Positions 45,391-55,846 of a DNA stretch of 64,000 nucleotides are shown one piece after another; positions within the stretch are counted from its first letter, which is position 1, and every line of letters starts with the position of its first letter. Location: the NCBI GenBank assembly GCA_003049465.1, contig PYSS01000005.1, positions 138,087-202,086 of the forward strand. Reading direction: 5' to 3'. The stretch is from Magnaporthiopsis rhizophila. Taxonomy: Eukaryota; Ascomycota; Sordariomycetes; Magnaporthales; Magnaporthaceae. The notes under the pieces were generated by a model, which was not told the DNA's origin, did no database searches, and saw only the letters and a program-made list of their open reading frames with translations. Made by a program: the position numbers and the translations under genes.

Positions 45391-47847
45391 ATCATCAGGA
45401 GCTGCTGTCTTTTTTTTTCATTCTGTTTTCGCTTTGGTCCTATTCTGTTATTTCGCGTGACAGCCACATTCTCTTATCATTTTTAACTTGGCAATGTTTT
45501 ATCAAACGGGCAGCAGACCGCTGCCATGTGACCAGGCCTCCTCTCCGGAACAGGCAGACGTTGTTCCAATGGTCTGAACACAAACAGGAAGTGCGGCGGA
45601 TTGGCGTTGCTTCTCACTTCCTTTTACTTTCTCTGTATCACCTGCTGTGTCGGTTGGTTTTCAATGTAGTTCTCGTTGCGATGGTGTTTTTAATGGATGG
45701 ATATGTGGAAATCCAGGGCGGCAGTGGGGTTTTGGACCTCGCTTTGCCATGGCGGTACAATGATCGGCGGAGTATGGCGTATTAGGAGAACGAATCATGA
45801 CTTAGCTCGGACAATGCTCGCATCCACTGTGGCCCATTTTCCGTGTAAACGACATTTAGAGGGCCCAAGGGGCTTGAGGTTAATGTGGCGGGGAGCTGAC
45901 TGGACATGTGGTAGGCACTTGTCTGTCTCGCCAGTTATGGAGGTGCCTGGTCGGAGAGGGAGCACCCGTATAGCCAGCCTCCCCACCGAATTTAAGGCGT
46001 CATTGCCGAGCGACGCCAGGGGGTGACAGACCGATTGTGTCGGTTTCTTCAGCTGGCTTTGGGGTCCGCCGGCTGAGGGAGACTTTTGGCGGAACAAAAG
46101 GAAGCCGATGCTGTTGTCTCTCATACGGTGGTGTGTCATTCTTGCTACATCGAAGAACGGATGCTCTACTGGGCTCTCCTCGGGGGACGCAAGCTAGAGA
46201 ACGGAAATGGATCTACCAAGGCGTTTCTGATAACACCCTATTCTTACAATATCCTTACAAGGCCTAAGTAATAATTAGAAATCCGCGTCGCACACATAGC
46301 TCGTACATTTGCCGAGGCGGGATCCCATGGATACCTAGACCAATTTCGGTACCGCCTCCTCTCCCTGTGTGTAGATCTCAGATCGGATCGACAACCACTG
46401 AGGGTCTGCTTGGAAGGAGGAAGGGGGAGGAAGGATTGGATGGGTGGGTAAGGGATCGGGAAGTGGGTGTGGCCGCCCGTTTCGCCGACACACTCACACA
46501 CCCAGATATCTGCTGCGACATGGGAGCGGCGGCGGTATCGGGAATACGAGACTTGGGTTTCCACACGGAGAGGACGGAACTGGACGTAGCCAAGATCGGT
46601 GGAGAGTGAGTGGCCGAGTAGTTTAGCGGGGAAACAGAAGAAGACAAAAGTATATCGCTGCCGGCTCGTATCCTCCCGGGGTGGGCGGGGTGTGATGGTG
46701 GTGGTTGTAGTGGTTGTACTGCTTGTCCGGGCCGACTCGACGGGCACAAAAATGGGGAGAAACAAGGAAATGGAACAAGGGGGAGGGAGGTCGGAGGGCA
46801 CGAGAGCCTGACCGGCTTCGAGATGTCTGGGTACCGCTAGGCCAGCCAAGCAGAAGGTGGAGGGTGCCAAAAAAAAACAAGAAACGAGGTGTGGGGTGTG
46901 CTGGAAGGTTCAGGAGAAAGCCCCGATGGCCGAGACTCGGGGGAGGCGGACGCCACCCGGGGAGAAGAAAAAAGTAGTCTATCAGGGTCCCTGGCCCCTC
47001 CTTCCTCATGCTGGTTGATCTGGCTGCACGTAAAGAGATCTCGGTGAGACGCGATCTTGGCTTCAATATCGGAGACATGAATTGGGTAAGAACCCAGCCG
47101 CCAACCAAGACAGGTTTTGTCGATCAGGGCCGGCCCGCGGAGGATGAAGGAGATGGAAGAAAACGTAGGAGCGAGTAGATGGCCAGGGTTGGTGAGACGG
47201 GGGATGGGGCAGGAAAACAGACTAAAAGCATCTTGGGTGGTTGGGGAGAACTTGATAGATGCTAGCTTGGAATTTTTTCAGGCATTTGGTTCACTGGAAA
47301 ATGATATAGGATGCAACATGGAAGAGGATACGGGAACCAAAAAAGGCACACAAGGTGATAGAAGAGAGTACAGGAGACGGAAAAGGGTACCCCTCCACAC
47401 CACGAGCTCGGGTACCGGGGTTCTAGTCGGCGTTTTCGGAACCGCAGATGCTTGTTTGCCCGGGAAGCACGAGCAGGGGGACGACACGCCAGCTCAGAGA
47501 ACCTAGCCGTCCAGTGTTTGGTTTGCTGTCCAGGTGGGCGTGCGCCGACCTGGAAGGAGGCCCCGGACCGAGGGGATCTTTGATGGTCGTGTTTCCTGTA
47601 TAGGGACCGGTGAGGAGGCTCCGTCAGCGGAAGGGGTGGCGAAGAGGGGATGGCGGGGAGTCCGGGGCGACACTTGGGAAGAACAACACGTGTGCGGAGT
47701 AAAGCATGCACATCATCACTCGGAAATCACAAGCGAGCCACCTAGGCGTGTATAGATTTGTTTTCTTTGTGATTTGTAATTTTTTTTTTCGTTGCTCGAC
47801 TCGACTGGATTAGAACACGTCACAAATGTCCTATACCACCACCACCG

Positions 47848-47848
<1 letters not shown>

Positions 47849-47897
<49 letters not shown>
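47849..47897. repeat. Poly-G homopolymer, 49 bases
   Basis: An uninterrupted run of 49 G, preceded by an ACC repeat (CACCACCACCGC) and followed by TTTGAAGCG. It could be a real G-quadruplex-prone tract or a sequencing artefact. Confidence 0.9.
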
Positions 47898-47899
<2 letters not shown>

Positions 47900-47928
47900 T
47901 GAAGCGAAGCGAGAGGCGATGACCAGGG

Positions 47929-47936
47929 TATATAAG
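47929..47936 (+). promoter_or_regulatory. TATA-like box next to the poly-G tract
   Basis: TATATAAG begins 32 bp after the G run. No gene is recognised downstream, so any role is unknown. Confidence 0.25.
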
Positions 47937-50531
47937 ACGCCCGGTCCCGAGGCTGTGGTTGTGCTTCCCAGCTGCCAAGGAGCTGCGGTCGCCACTGCGG
48001 GAAATCATTTATTTTCTTCCTCGCTGCGAATCGAGGTGGTGACGGTATGTGTAACCCTCATTGCTCTGGAGAGCGTCGAGATCCGCCGCGCATCCCGAGA
48101 TCAAAAAGATGATCGGTCATATTTTTATTTTTTTCAGCCCTCGCGTATCGTTCTATTTTGTTTTGTGATATCTGATGACCTGACAGCGGGGAGGCCCTGG
48201 GAGGGTGAGGGAGGGAGGACAATGACAAAATGCACAAGTGCGAGGAGGGGAAGCTGTCATTGGGAGGCGTACCGTAGACGAGCGCCTCGTGGAACTGCTA
48301 TTACTATTGGCACTTTGTTATTACATTGGCAGCGCCGCACTGGCAGGGGCTGGACTGTCAGAGAATAACCTGAACGCTCATTCTCTCTTTTACTTACCAC
48401 CTTCTTTTGTGATCTTTTTTTTTCTCTTCTAATGTTCCATAAATAACGCAGGAAACAAAGAAAGGCTTCGGTATGACGGAGGATGCGTGGAATATCGAAG
48501 CACGCGGGTTTCCGGCCCAAAAGGCACGCATCCGTGTCGGCCCCTGTCGTGTGGACAAGCACGAGAACCAACGTCAACAGTCGGGCAGCAGCAAAGATGG
48601 AGGGTGGTGGTGGTGTGAGTCGGTAAGCCCCTGGCTTTCCACCCTGTGTAGCATTTCTCACTTCCTTCTTCCTGTTTTCTCCTCGCCGCTCTCGGCATAT
48701 GGCCTGGGTCCCACCCGACACGGGCGTGAGAAGCCAACCGACGAATGGAAACCTCGCGCCCGCCCCCTCCGACGCCTAGCGCCGCGGGTAGCTGCAGCAT
48801 CTTCCATGCCTACTCTCCCTACGAGAGAGAAAGCGAGCTATTGCCTACCATGGTTTTCCCTCCACCATTGGTCCATACCGGTGTGCCCACGGCTACTCCA
48901 TCTCATCCTCCTCCTTCTCTCCCCGGGGCGTGCGCACCGAAAAGAGCAAGCGTGGCGGGTGTTTGCGGCAAGTGATGGTGGAGGGCCGGGTCGAGACTTG
49001 TCTCTCGCTGGCCAAGGAGTGTGCGCGTTGCCCCGATTATCCTCTTCACCGGTCTGCGCCAAGCCCTTCGGGTATAGCCCATGGCATATTTATATCGAAC
49101 GAGGCGTGTCGGGCTGGACCAGTCAGGGCATTGACCGATCTCTCTGGGTGATAGAGGGTATATGCGGCGTCATAGGCCAATGCGGCAACCCGAAGCCACA
49201 TGCTGACGTGGTGCTATTGGCGGCCTTGGGCTCTCATCCAGCCTTGGAGACTCTGCTGGTACCGTCTGTTCCGTTTCGGCATCGAGCTCGTCTGCCCTGC
49301 TCGCTTGGGCTTATCCATATGCTCGTATCTCAACGTCCATGTCTGTCTACCCGCCCGGGCCGAGCACAGAAAGTCTATACTTGGAAGACAGTCGGCCGAA
49401 CGCCAGGCGTAGGGGCTGACAGATCTCCCACCCCCCCGTCTAGGCGATTCATACATATTTTTACGATTCTCCTCGCAAGGAGGCGCTCTATCGGGAAGCT
49501 ATTCTCTCGCCAAAGTTGTCTATCGGGCCCACGGCAGTCTCTAATTCGCCGAGCCGGAACCGGGCTGGTCACACGGATCCCTTCCCTTGGGTTCTCCTGG
49601 GCACGCCCCCTTGTCTCTGACTCTGCCGCTGTCTCTGCCGCTGCCTGCAGGCTGGAAGGAGATCGTCGCCGTGACAAGAGAAGCGAGCGAGGAAGGGCGT
49701 GTGCGTGTGGTTGGATGCAACCCTATCCTGTGAGGTTCCAGCTGACTGAGAAATCTCGCGCACTCTCGATATCCCAGCCATGCTCGCGAGATGGCAACAA
49801 AGCCGCCTATGCATGAGTGAGTTACCCCTGCTCAGAGAATCTTGTTTCCTCATTCGGCCAGGGCGGTCGTCCTCGAGGCACCCTTGCATCATCACCCTGC
49901 CGTGATCTCAGGCCCGGCCGGCCGTGTATCCATACCTCCAACTGCGCATCCCTCCCTTATTCGGGAACCAAGAACGACGCAAGACCGCCTTCGGCCTATA
50001 TGCGTTGGCGTCTACAGGGCTCGTATGAGGTACGACGCATATCACCACTATACACACCATCAGCATCTGCCTTTCACGCCCCATACAACCCTGGCAGTTG
50101 CGAGAGGCACAGTCGCCGTCATCCAGCCGCTCGACAGCAGCCGACGGTGCCCCTCCTTCTCGGCGTCACAGGATTGCGCAATCGCCCCAAGGACCACGAG
50201 ACGAACATATCCGGTACGCATGGGAAGATCACCGCGCTCCCGAGGGTGTCACGCCCACGGTTGCCGTGCCTAGCAAGCCTTCCGCACTTCTCGCTGGTAG
50301 AGCGGCGAAAACATGCCGATGCGTCGATATCCACCACTCAGCCTCTTGGGACTTTCTTTTTTCGGCGCTACCTTGGTGATGGCCGATACGCCACCGGTCC
50401 TTCCCTTGCTCCGTGATGTGACCCTGACCGGCCACATAGCAGCAGCCCGCCCGACGCTAGCCTTGTGTTGGGCGGACTGAACGGGTCGCACGCTAGAGCA
50501 TGACGGGCAGGCTTCCTCTGAGCATGGTGTG

Positions 50532-50539
50532 TATAAATA
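50532..50539 (+). promoter_or_regulatory. TATA box of the small Cys-rich gene
   Basis: TATAAATA lies 208 bp upstream of the ATG at 50740, compatible with a short fungal 5' leader. Confidence 0.4.
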
Positions 50540-50739
50540 CGTGACCCTCGTCTCCCTGACCGGCGCCATTGTACTCTTTGTCTTCAAGGCATCCCAGGAC
50601 AAGAAGAAAGAGTTGTTGGTGCTCTTTTACCTCGCTATACCACGAAGGAAGGCACCAGTCTATGTCATCCACCTTTTACAGAAGTCCTAGACCTAGAAGA
50701 CTCTACCAATCGTCACCGGCACACCTCCAACCATCTACC

Positions 50740-51220
50740 ATGGCTATGGCACAGCAAGGCTCAGGCATGTGGGACTATTACGACCAACAAGAGCCCGTTC
50801 ATCAGCACTTCCCCGTGAACGGGGTCCTTGTCACGGCAGAGGAATGCGACGATCCGGACTGCAGCATTCGGGTGTAAGGAGCCCCTTGGATCCTTCCCTG
50901 CGCACTATCGACGAATCTAAAAGAAAACAAAACCCTGTTGGGCGCTAACACGCAGAAACTTTCTTGACAGGATCCACGAGGGCTCACACTACTGCGGAAC
51001 GTGCAATAACACCAGGGTGATTTACGTTCCGTGCGGGTGCCCGCCCGACCCGTCGGTGTCGGCGGCCACCGCCTACGCCCAGGGGTCCGCGTCTGGGGGT
51101 CCCTCGCACGACAACGGCAGAAACAGCGGCAGTGGCGGCGGCGGCAGCAGCAGTAGCAGCGGCCGGGGCAAGCACCGGCACCAGGGAGGCAGCCACGGCC
51201 ACCGCGTCGGCCGCACCTAG
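50740..51220 (+). CDS. Small Cys/Gly-rich protein, possible zinc binder
   Basis: Exons 50740-50873 and 50971-51220 join to 127 aa (97-bp intron, GTAAGG...TTGACAG, branch-like GCTAACA). The N-terminal ~75 residues carry seven conserved-looking residues in a tight order: EECDDPDCSI, then HEGSHYCGTCNN, then VPCGCPPD. This gives three CxxC/CxC-like pairs plus His, resembling a small zinc-binding unit. The second half is low-complexity Gly/Ser/His. No signal peptide is seen (start MAMAQQGSGMWDYYDQQ), so it is probably intracellular. I do not recognise the family. Alternating two-exon structure with a good TATA box favours a real gene. Confidence 0.65.
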
Positions 51221-53887
51221 GAGACCCGTAAGCTGAGGTATCGATGCCGTCACGCGCACGTAGTGCTGCTGCTGCTGAGAGATGTGCTTCTCCTTCATCA
51301 TCATCTGTGCGGCCGGGGACGGCGGCCCTGCGGTTGACCACCATCTCAACTGCGAGATCCTGGCGTGTGACAGCCCTTCCAGTCTCAAGCCACGGCTCGT
51401 AACCACGCCACCCACTTTTTCTGGTGGAGGAGGGGCTCGGCCGTCGCAATGTTCATGTCGAGGAGGATACTGGCCATCTCCAACCGCTTTATCCCTCTGA
51501 TCCTGTGCTCCCCAACCTCTTCTTTTCTTTTCATGGGCCAGGTGCTATGTTCTGGTTTTCGTTCTTCACTGGCTTTTACTCATCGCCTTGGTAGTCACAC
51601 CCTCTAGGATCTCTACCTAATTTCCTTTTTACATCCCTTTGTTCCCTTGATGCGTTTTATCCTACTTATAGCTAAAAACAACCTACCTTGATTGGTACCA
51701 CAACAACTACCTCAGTAGCCTCACGGAGTGCTCCTCCGGGAGATTCGACTAAATGAAAATGAAACAGGGGCTTGAGGGAAGTACTTTGCCCGCCCTGACA
51801 ATAAATCAGTCACCTGGTACTTGACCTTCCCTCTCTCTCTCTCTGCTCTCCATTCTTGTGACTCGAACCAGCCGAACCAGACAAAAAGTTATAAATCCAT
51901 ATTTTCGTGCCGCGCCGCATATCGGTACCCAAATGTGCATTTATATACACCCATGAGCGTCTCGTGACACTTTCCGCCGCCTACGTGGCGCCCAGATCGT
52001 GCCTGCGTCACATGTGCCCGCGTTCCCGGTCTGCATAAATTTGCCTGCCGAGTTCACCCTCCTGCATCTCCGGCTTGGCACAGCGCCTAAAAACGTGACG
52101 CTCTTGCTAGAATGTATACCACCGGAAAGAGATACACCAACCTGTGCAAGGACGAAAGAGAGGAAAAGAGGTTCAAAAAGCTCACCAGGGGATATCCGCC
52201 TGGTTACGGAACCTGATTAGGATTCAGGTGGGCTCTGCCGGTTTCTGCGGTGTAAGAACCATCCACAGACCTGTGGTGATGAGCATAGCTACACTGGCAC
52301 AGGACGAAATCTCTTGCGCCCAACAAGAGCGGGACTCGACCCGGGCGCCTCCGGAGAATCGCCCGAGAACACCGCGAACAGCGTCTGTGTAATGCTGCAT
52401 TGATGGATAACACGGGCACGGCCCAGGTTCGCGATACCACTAGATATCAGCGATCCCGTGCTCCAGTGGGCCTCGCCCAACTTCCCAGCCAGCCGTAACC
52501 TTACAGTTCTGAACACAGCCGAGGGCGCATCAGGCGGAGTTGGGGCTGCCAGACATGTCTGATGTTGTCGGCGTTGCACAACCGCACGAGCCCGACTTCG
52601 GATTCCGCCGAGCGTATCGCTCAACACCGACGTGAACGAGGGCGTGTCCGGGAGCTTTGGCTGTGTAGCCAGCGAGCATGGCTCTCCTGCCAAGGCAACA
52701 AACACATAAGAAGAAGAAACACGTGAGGGGTACGTCTAGCACCGGTATCTAGTGGCCCACCCTCGGCCCTCGTTAGCCCGAGCCGACCCTTCATCTCCAG
52801 GCTTGCCTTCCTCGAGCACTCGTACCGTACCGCTTCCATGCCGTGGCAGCGGCCACATCACACATAGACACTGGGGACTGGAAAGCGGGCGGATGGTCCG
52901 ACGACGAAAGCACCGCCGCGGAAGGACGGATGCGCTGGCGCCTAGCGCGGCATCCATTCTTGATGACTTTCGACGCCATTGGCCCAGGGTTCTCACCGCA
53001 CCTTTGGCATCGGGGAGCACGAGCCATCCTTGTGTCGCTTGCCCTTCGGTCTATAAAAAGGGGAAGGCCACACCACCGGGCGGGAGCACAGACTAATGGG
53101 GGCGTGCTATTGGGTGTGGGATGAGTATAGGACGCCCAATGTGGTACCACCTAGTGCTTCCTTTTTGCTAGCCCGGTCCTACGTTGGGCGGGAGCAGCAT
53201 CACCGAATCGTAGGTGGCGCAATCTGATGCGACCGCTCCATCAGTGCCCTCACGAACGCCCGGTCCGTGATTCCGACGGCGCTAGGTAACTCATCTTATG
53301 CGCGAGAGATGTCAACACTGAGAGGCCTGTGACGGGGCCTGGAGTCAGGCTTCCCGCATCACCCATGGTCTCGTCGCTGAGTGCTATCTCACGAGGGCAT
53401 ATTAAATGAGTCTGGCATCCCGACGACATGTAATAAACGGACTGTGGCTGGCGGCATGGCGGAGCGAGCCCCGAGGTAAAGCCAACAATGCCCCTGAACG
53501 ACGATTGTCAACCTGGAACGCGCCAGTCGCAGCGGGAGATGCTCGGAACGGGTATCTTGGCCAGCGGCTGGACGGGACCACCGGGTGTCTTGGGGAAGTT
53601 TGTCCCTGTGATCATGTGCTATGCTCTTAAGGCTGGCGGAAAATACATGGCAGCCCCTGAATGCTGTGGGGACAACGTTCAAGCCCGCAAGCACAGACCA
53701 CCAAACGCAACGCGGGTTCCTCCACCAGCTCGACCCAATGACCTCAGCTTCTGGAGTTGTAAGAACCAGGTAACCCCGGCAAGCTCCTCTCACTGCAACC
53801 ATCCGACGGCGAACGTACACGAGGCTCTGGTCTGTCGAAGCCAACTGCGGCATGCGCCATCGATGATGGGACGCTGAGAACAACATC
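51221..53887. other. Gene-poor interval upstream of LST8
   Basis: 2.7 kb with only short ORFs. It contains a CT-repeat near 51830-51845 and a strong TATA-like box at 53052-53060. I see no RNA gene; a tRNA-like inverted repeat at 52316-52348 does not fold properly. Confidence 0.45.
53052..53060 (+). promoter_or_regulatory. TATA-like box, 836 bp upstream of LST8
   Basis: TATAAAAAG in a GC-rich context. It could drive a long LST8 leader or an unrecognised transcript. Confidence 0.25.
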
Positions 53888-55384
53888 ATGTCCGTCATTC
53901 TGTGCACCGGTATGTCTCCCATTGAAGCGACTTTGCCTGGAAATGCTGGCTGGGCGGCGCGCATCCATTCCACTCGACTCGGGGTGGCGCATGAACGCGC
54001 CTGCCCTGCCCGAGGCTGGTCGTGCCCGTTCTTAGTCGTGCTGCGCCGGCCAAGTGCAAGTCTCCCCCATGTCGCTAACGGTCCGTCGCAGCCGGCTATG
54101 ACCATACCATCCGGTTCGTCCATTCCGCTTCCATCCCGCTCATCCCCGTCGCTGGGGGCAGCCGCTGTCAACCGCCCGTCGCCGCTCCTCCTTGCCGCAC
54201 ACAACTCTCTCGACCCCGCCGACAAGGTTGAAACGATGAAACGGACAAGGCACACGCGCGGCGGCGACAGTATCCCCCCTTTCAAAGCCTCACTGCCTAT
54301 TCGCACCCTCTCGCGCTCTCTCTGGCTGACCCGAGCCACGGGACGGAAATACACCCCACCCCAACAAAACAAAAAAACAGATTCTGGGAGGCGCTCTCGG
54401 GCATCTGCTCGCGCACCATCCAACACCCGGACTCGCAGGTGAACCGGCTCTGCATCTCGCCCGACAAGCGCTTCCTCGCCGCGGCCGGCCACCACACGGT
54501 CAAGCTGTACGACATCAAGTCGACCAACCCCAACCCGCTCATCATATTCGAGGGCCACTCAGGCAACGTCACGGGCGTGGCCTTCCACTGCGAGGGCAAG
54601 TGGATGGTGACGAGCTCCGAGGACGGCAGCGTCAAGATCTGGGAGACGCGCTCCGGCTCCATCCAGCGCAGCTACAGCCACGGCTGCCCCGCAAACGACG
54701 TCGTCATCCACCCAAACCAGGGCGAGATCATCAGCTGCGACCGCTCCGGTAGTGTCCGGGTGTGGGACCTGGCCGAGAACAACTGCTCTCACGAGTTGAT
54801 CCCTGAGGAGGATGTTTCCGTCTCTAGCGTCACCGTAGCCAGCGACGGCTCTCTGCTCTGCGCTGCCAACAACAATGTGTGTTCCTTTTTTTTTTTTTTT
54901 TCCTTATCTCTCCCTTTCTTCTTTCTCCTCCCTCTCTCTCTCTCTAATATCATATGACAAAAACCTCCAGGGCAACGTCTTCGTCTGGCAGCTCGTGCAG
55001 ACCTTTGAGCGCACCCAGCTCGTGCCAGTGACGCACTTCTCGGCGCACAAGGAGTATATTACGCGCATCCTCCTGTCGCCCGACGTCAAGAAGCTGGCCA
55101 CGTGCAGCGCCGACCACACCGCCAAGATCTGGGAGGTCGACGTCGAGCCCTCGCGCGCCTCGGGCGAGCCCCAGCCCTTTGAGCTCGAGGCCACGCTCAC
55201 CAACCACCAGCGCTGGGTCTGGGACTGCGCCTTCAGCGCCGACTCGGCCTACCTCGTCACCGCCTGCTCCGACCACTACGCCCGCCTCTGGGAGCTGCAC
55301 AGCCAGAGCATCATCCGCACCTACAACGGCCACCACCGCGGCGCCGTCTGCGTCGCCCTCAACGACTACTCCGAGGCCAGGTAG
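53888..55384 (+). CDS. LST8: LST8 WD40 subunit of TOR complexes
   Basis: Four exons, 53888-53909, 54092-54113, 54381-54876 and 54971-55384, join to 317 aa. The first two coding exons are 22 bp each; their joins give MSVILCTAGYDHTIRFWEALSG, the typical LST8 N-terminus. Seven WD repeats follow, with motifs such as LYDI, VKIWE, VRVWDL, VFVWQL, AKIWEV and ARLWEL. The protein ends ALNDYSEAR, as expected for the family. LST8 binds the TOR kinase domain in TORC1 and TORC2 and stabilises it, linking nutrient signals to growth. It is normally single-copy and essential. It is convergent with the SCY1-like gene (462 bp between stops). The first introns (182 and 267 bp) are long for this window. Confidence 0.95.
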
Positions 55385-55846
55385 TCGTGCCCCTCATGTT
55401 GCTCCCCCCTTCCCATCTTACTATCGTGAGGAGATTGCGCTTATTACAGGAGCACGCCGTCGTCCAATGATGATGCCGCTCCTGCGAGAGAGAATAACGC
55501 TCACCCAAGGCAAGCCCCATGGCAAAAGCTACTTTGACAGGCCGAGAAACATGCCGTGGTCAATTATCGAGGCGGGCGTTACGGTTTGGTCTTGGGAATA
55601 ATCAGGTGCCCGGTCAGGATCCAACTGCTGCGCCCGTTTGTTATCTCTCCGTGTGTCGCTGATAATTTGCCTTGCTTTCGAATTTACCTTCAATTTGTGT
55701 TTCTATGTCTAATACTCGGCCCTCTACTGTGAGCTCAAAGACCGAACCAAAAAGGAGGTTTTCCAAGCTCCATATTATTGACTAAATCGTATGGTATCCT
55801 GATCACAACCGCCGAGCGATCCACTCGTCTAAGCCCCGAAGCATCC
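55385..55846. other. Convergent intergenic region (3' ends)
   Basis: 462 bp between the LST8 and SCY1-like stop codons. No gene. A possible alternative acceptor (TTACAG) at 55449 would extend LST8 by ~30 codons, but the family ends at the upstream stop. Confidence 0.5.

Larger units (their letters stand above)
45391..50739. other. Gene-poor interval with poly-G tract
   Basis: 5.3 kb without a gene I can support. It has a 49-base G run at 47849-47897, a TATA-like box beside it, and a 447-codon open frame at 48473-49816 that looks like chance. The right end contains the promoter and leader of the Cys-rich gene. Confidence 0.5.

Noticed and set aside
47009..47085. Coding-looking fragment (MLVDLAARKEISVRRDLGFNIG-like frame ending at a GTAAGA donor)
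   Set aside because: Only ~25 codons, no partner exon found, and the opposite strand is also open.
48473..49816. 447-codon plus ORF in the gene-poor region
   Set aside because: Amino-acid pattern looks random (many Pro, Ser, Arg, Cys, Trp), no splice structure, no domain. Kept only as an item to test by RNA-seq.
52316..52348. tRNA-like element (GGGTCGAGTCCC and GCGCCC/GGGCGC pairing)
   Set aside because: The T-loop would be one or two bases off and no matching acceptor or anticodon arm exists upstream; looks like a chance inverted repeat.
53389..54558. 389-codon minus ORF over the LST8 5' end
   Set aside because: Runs across LST8 exons and introns; no recognisable domain.
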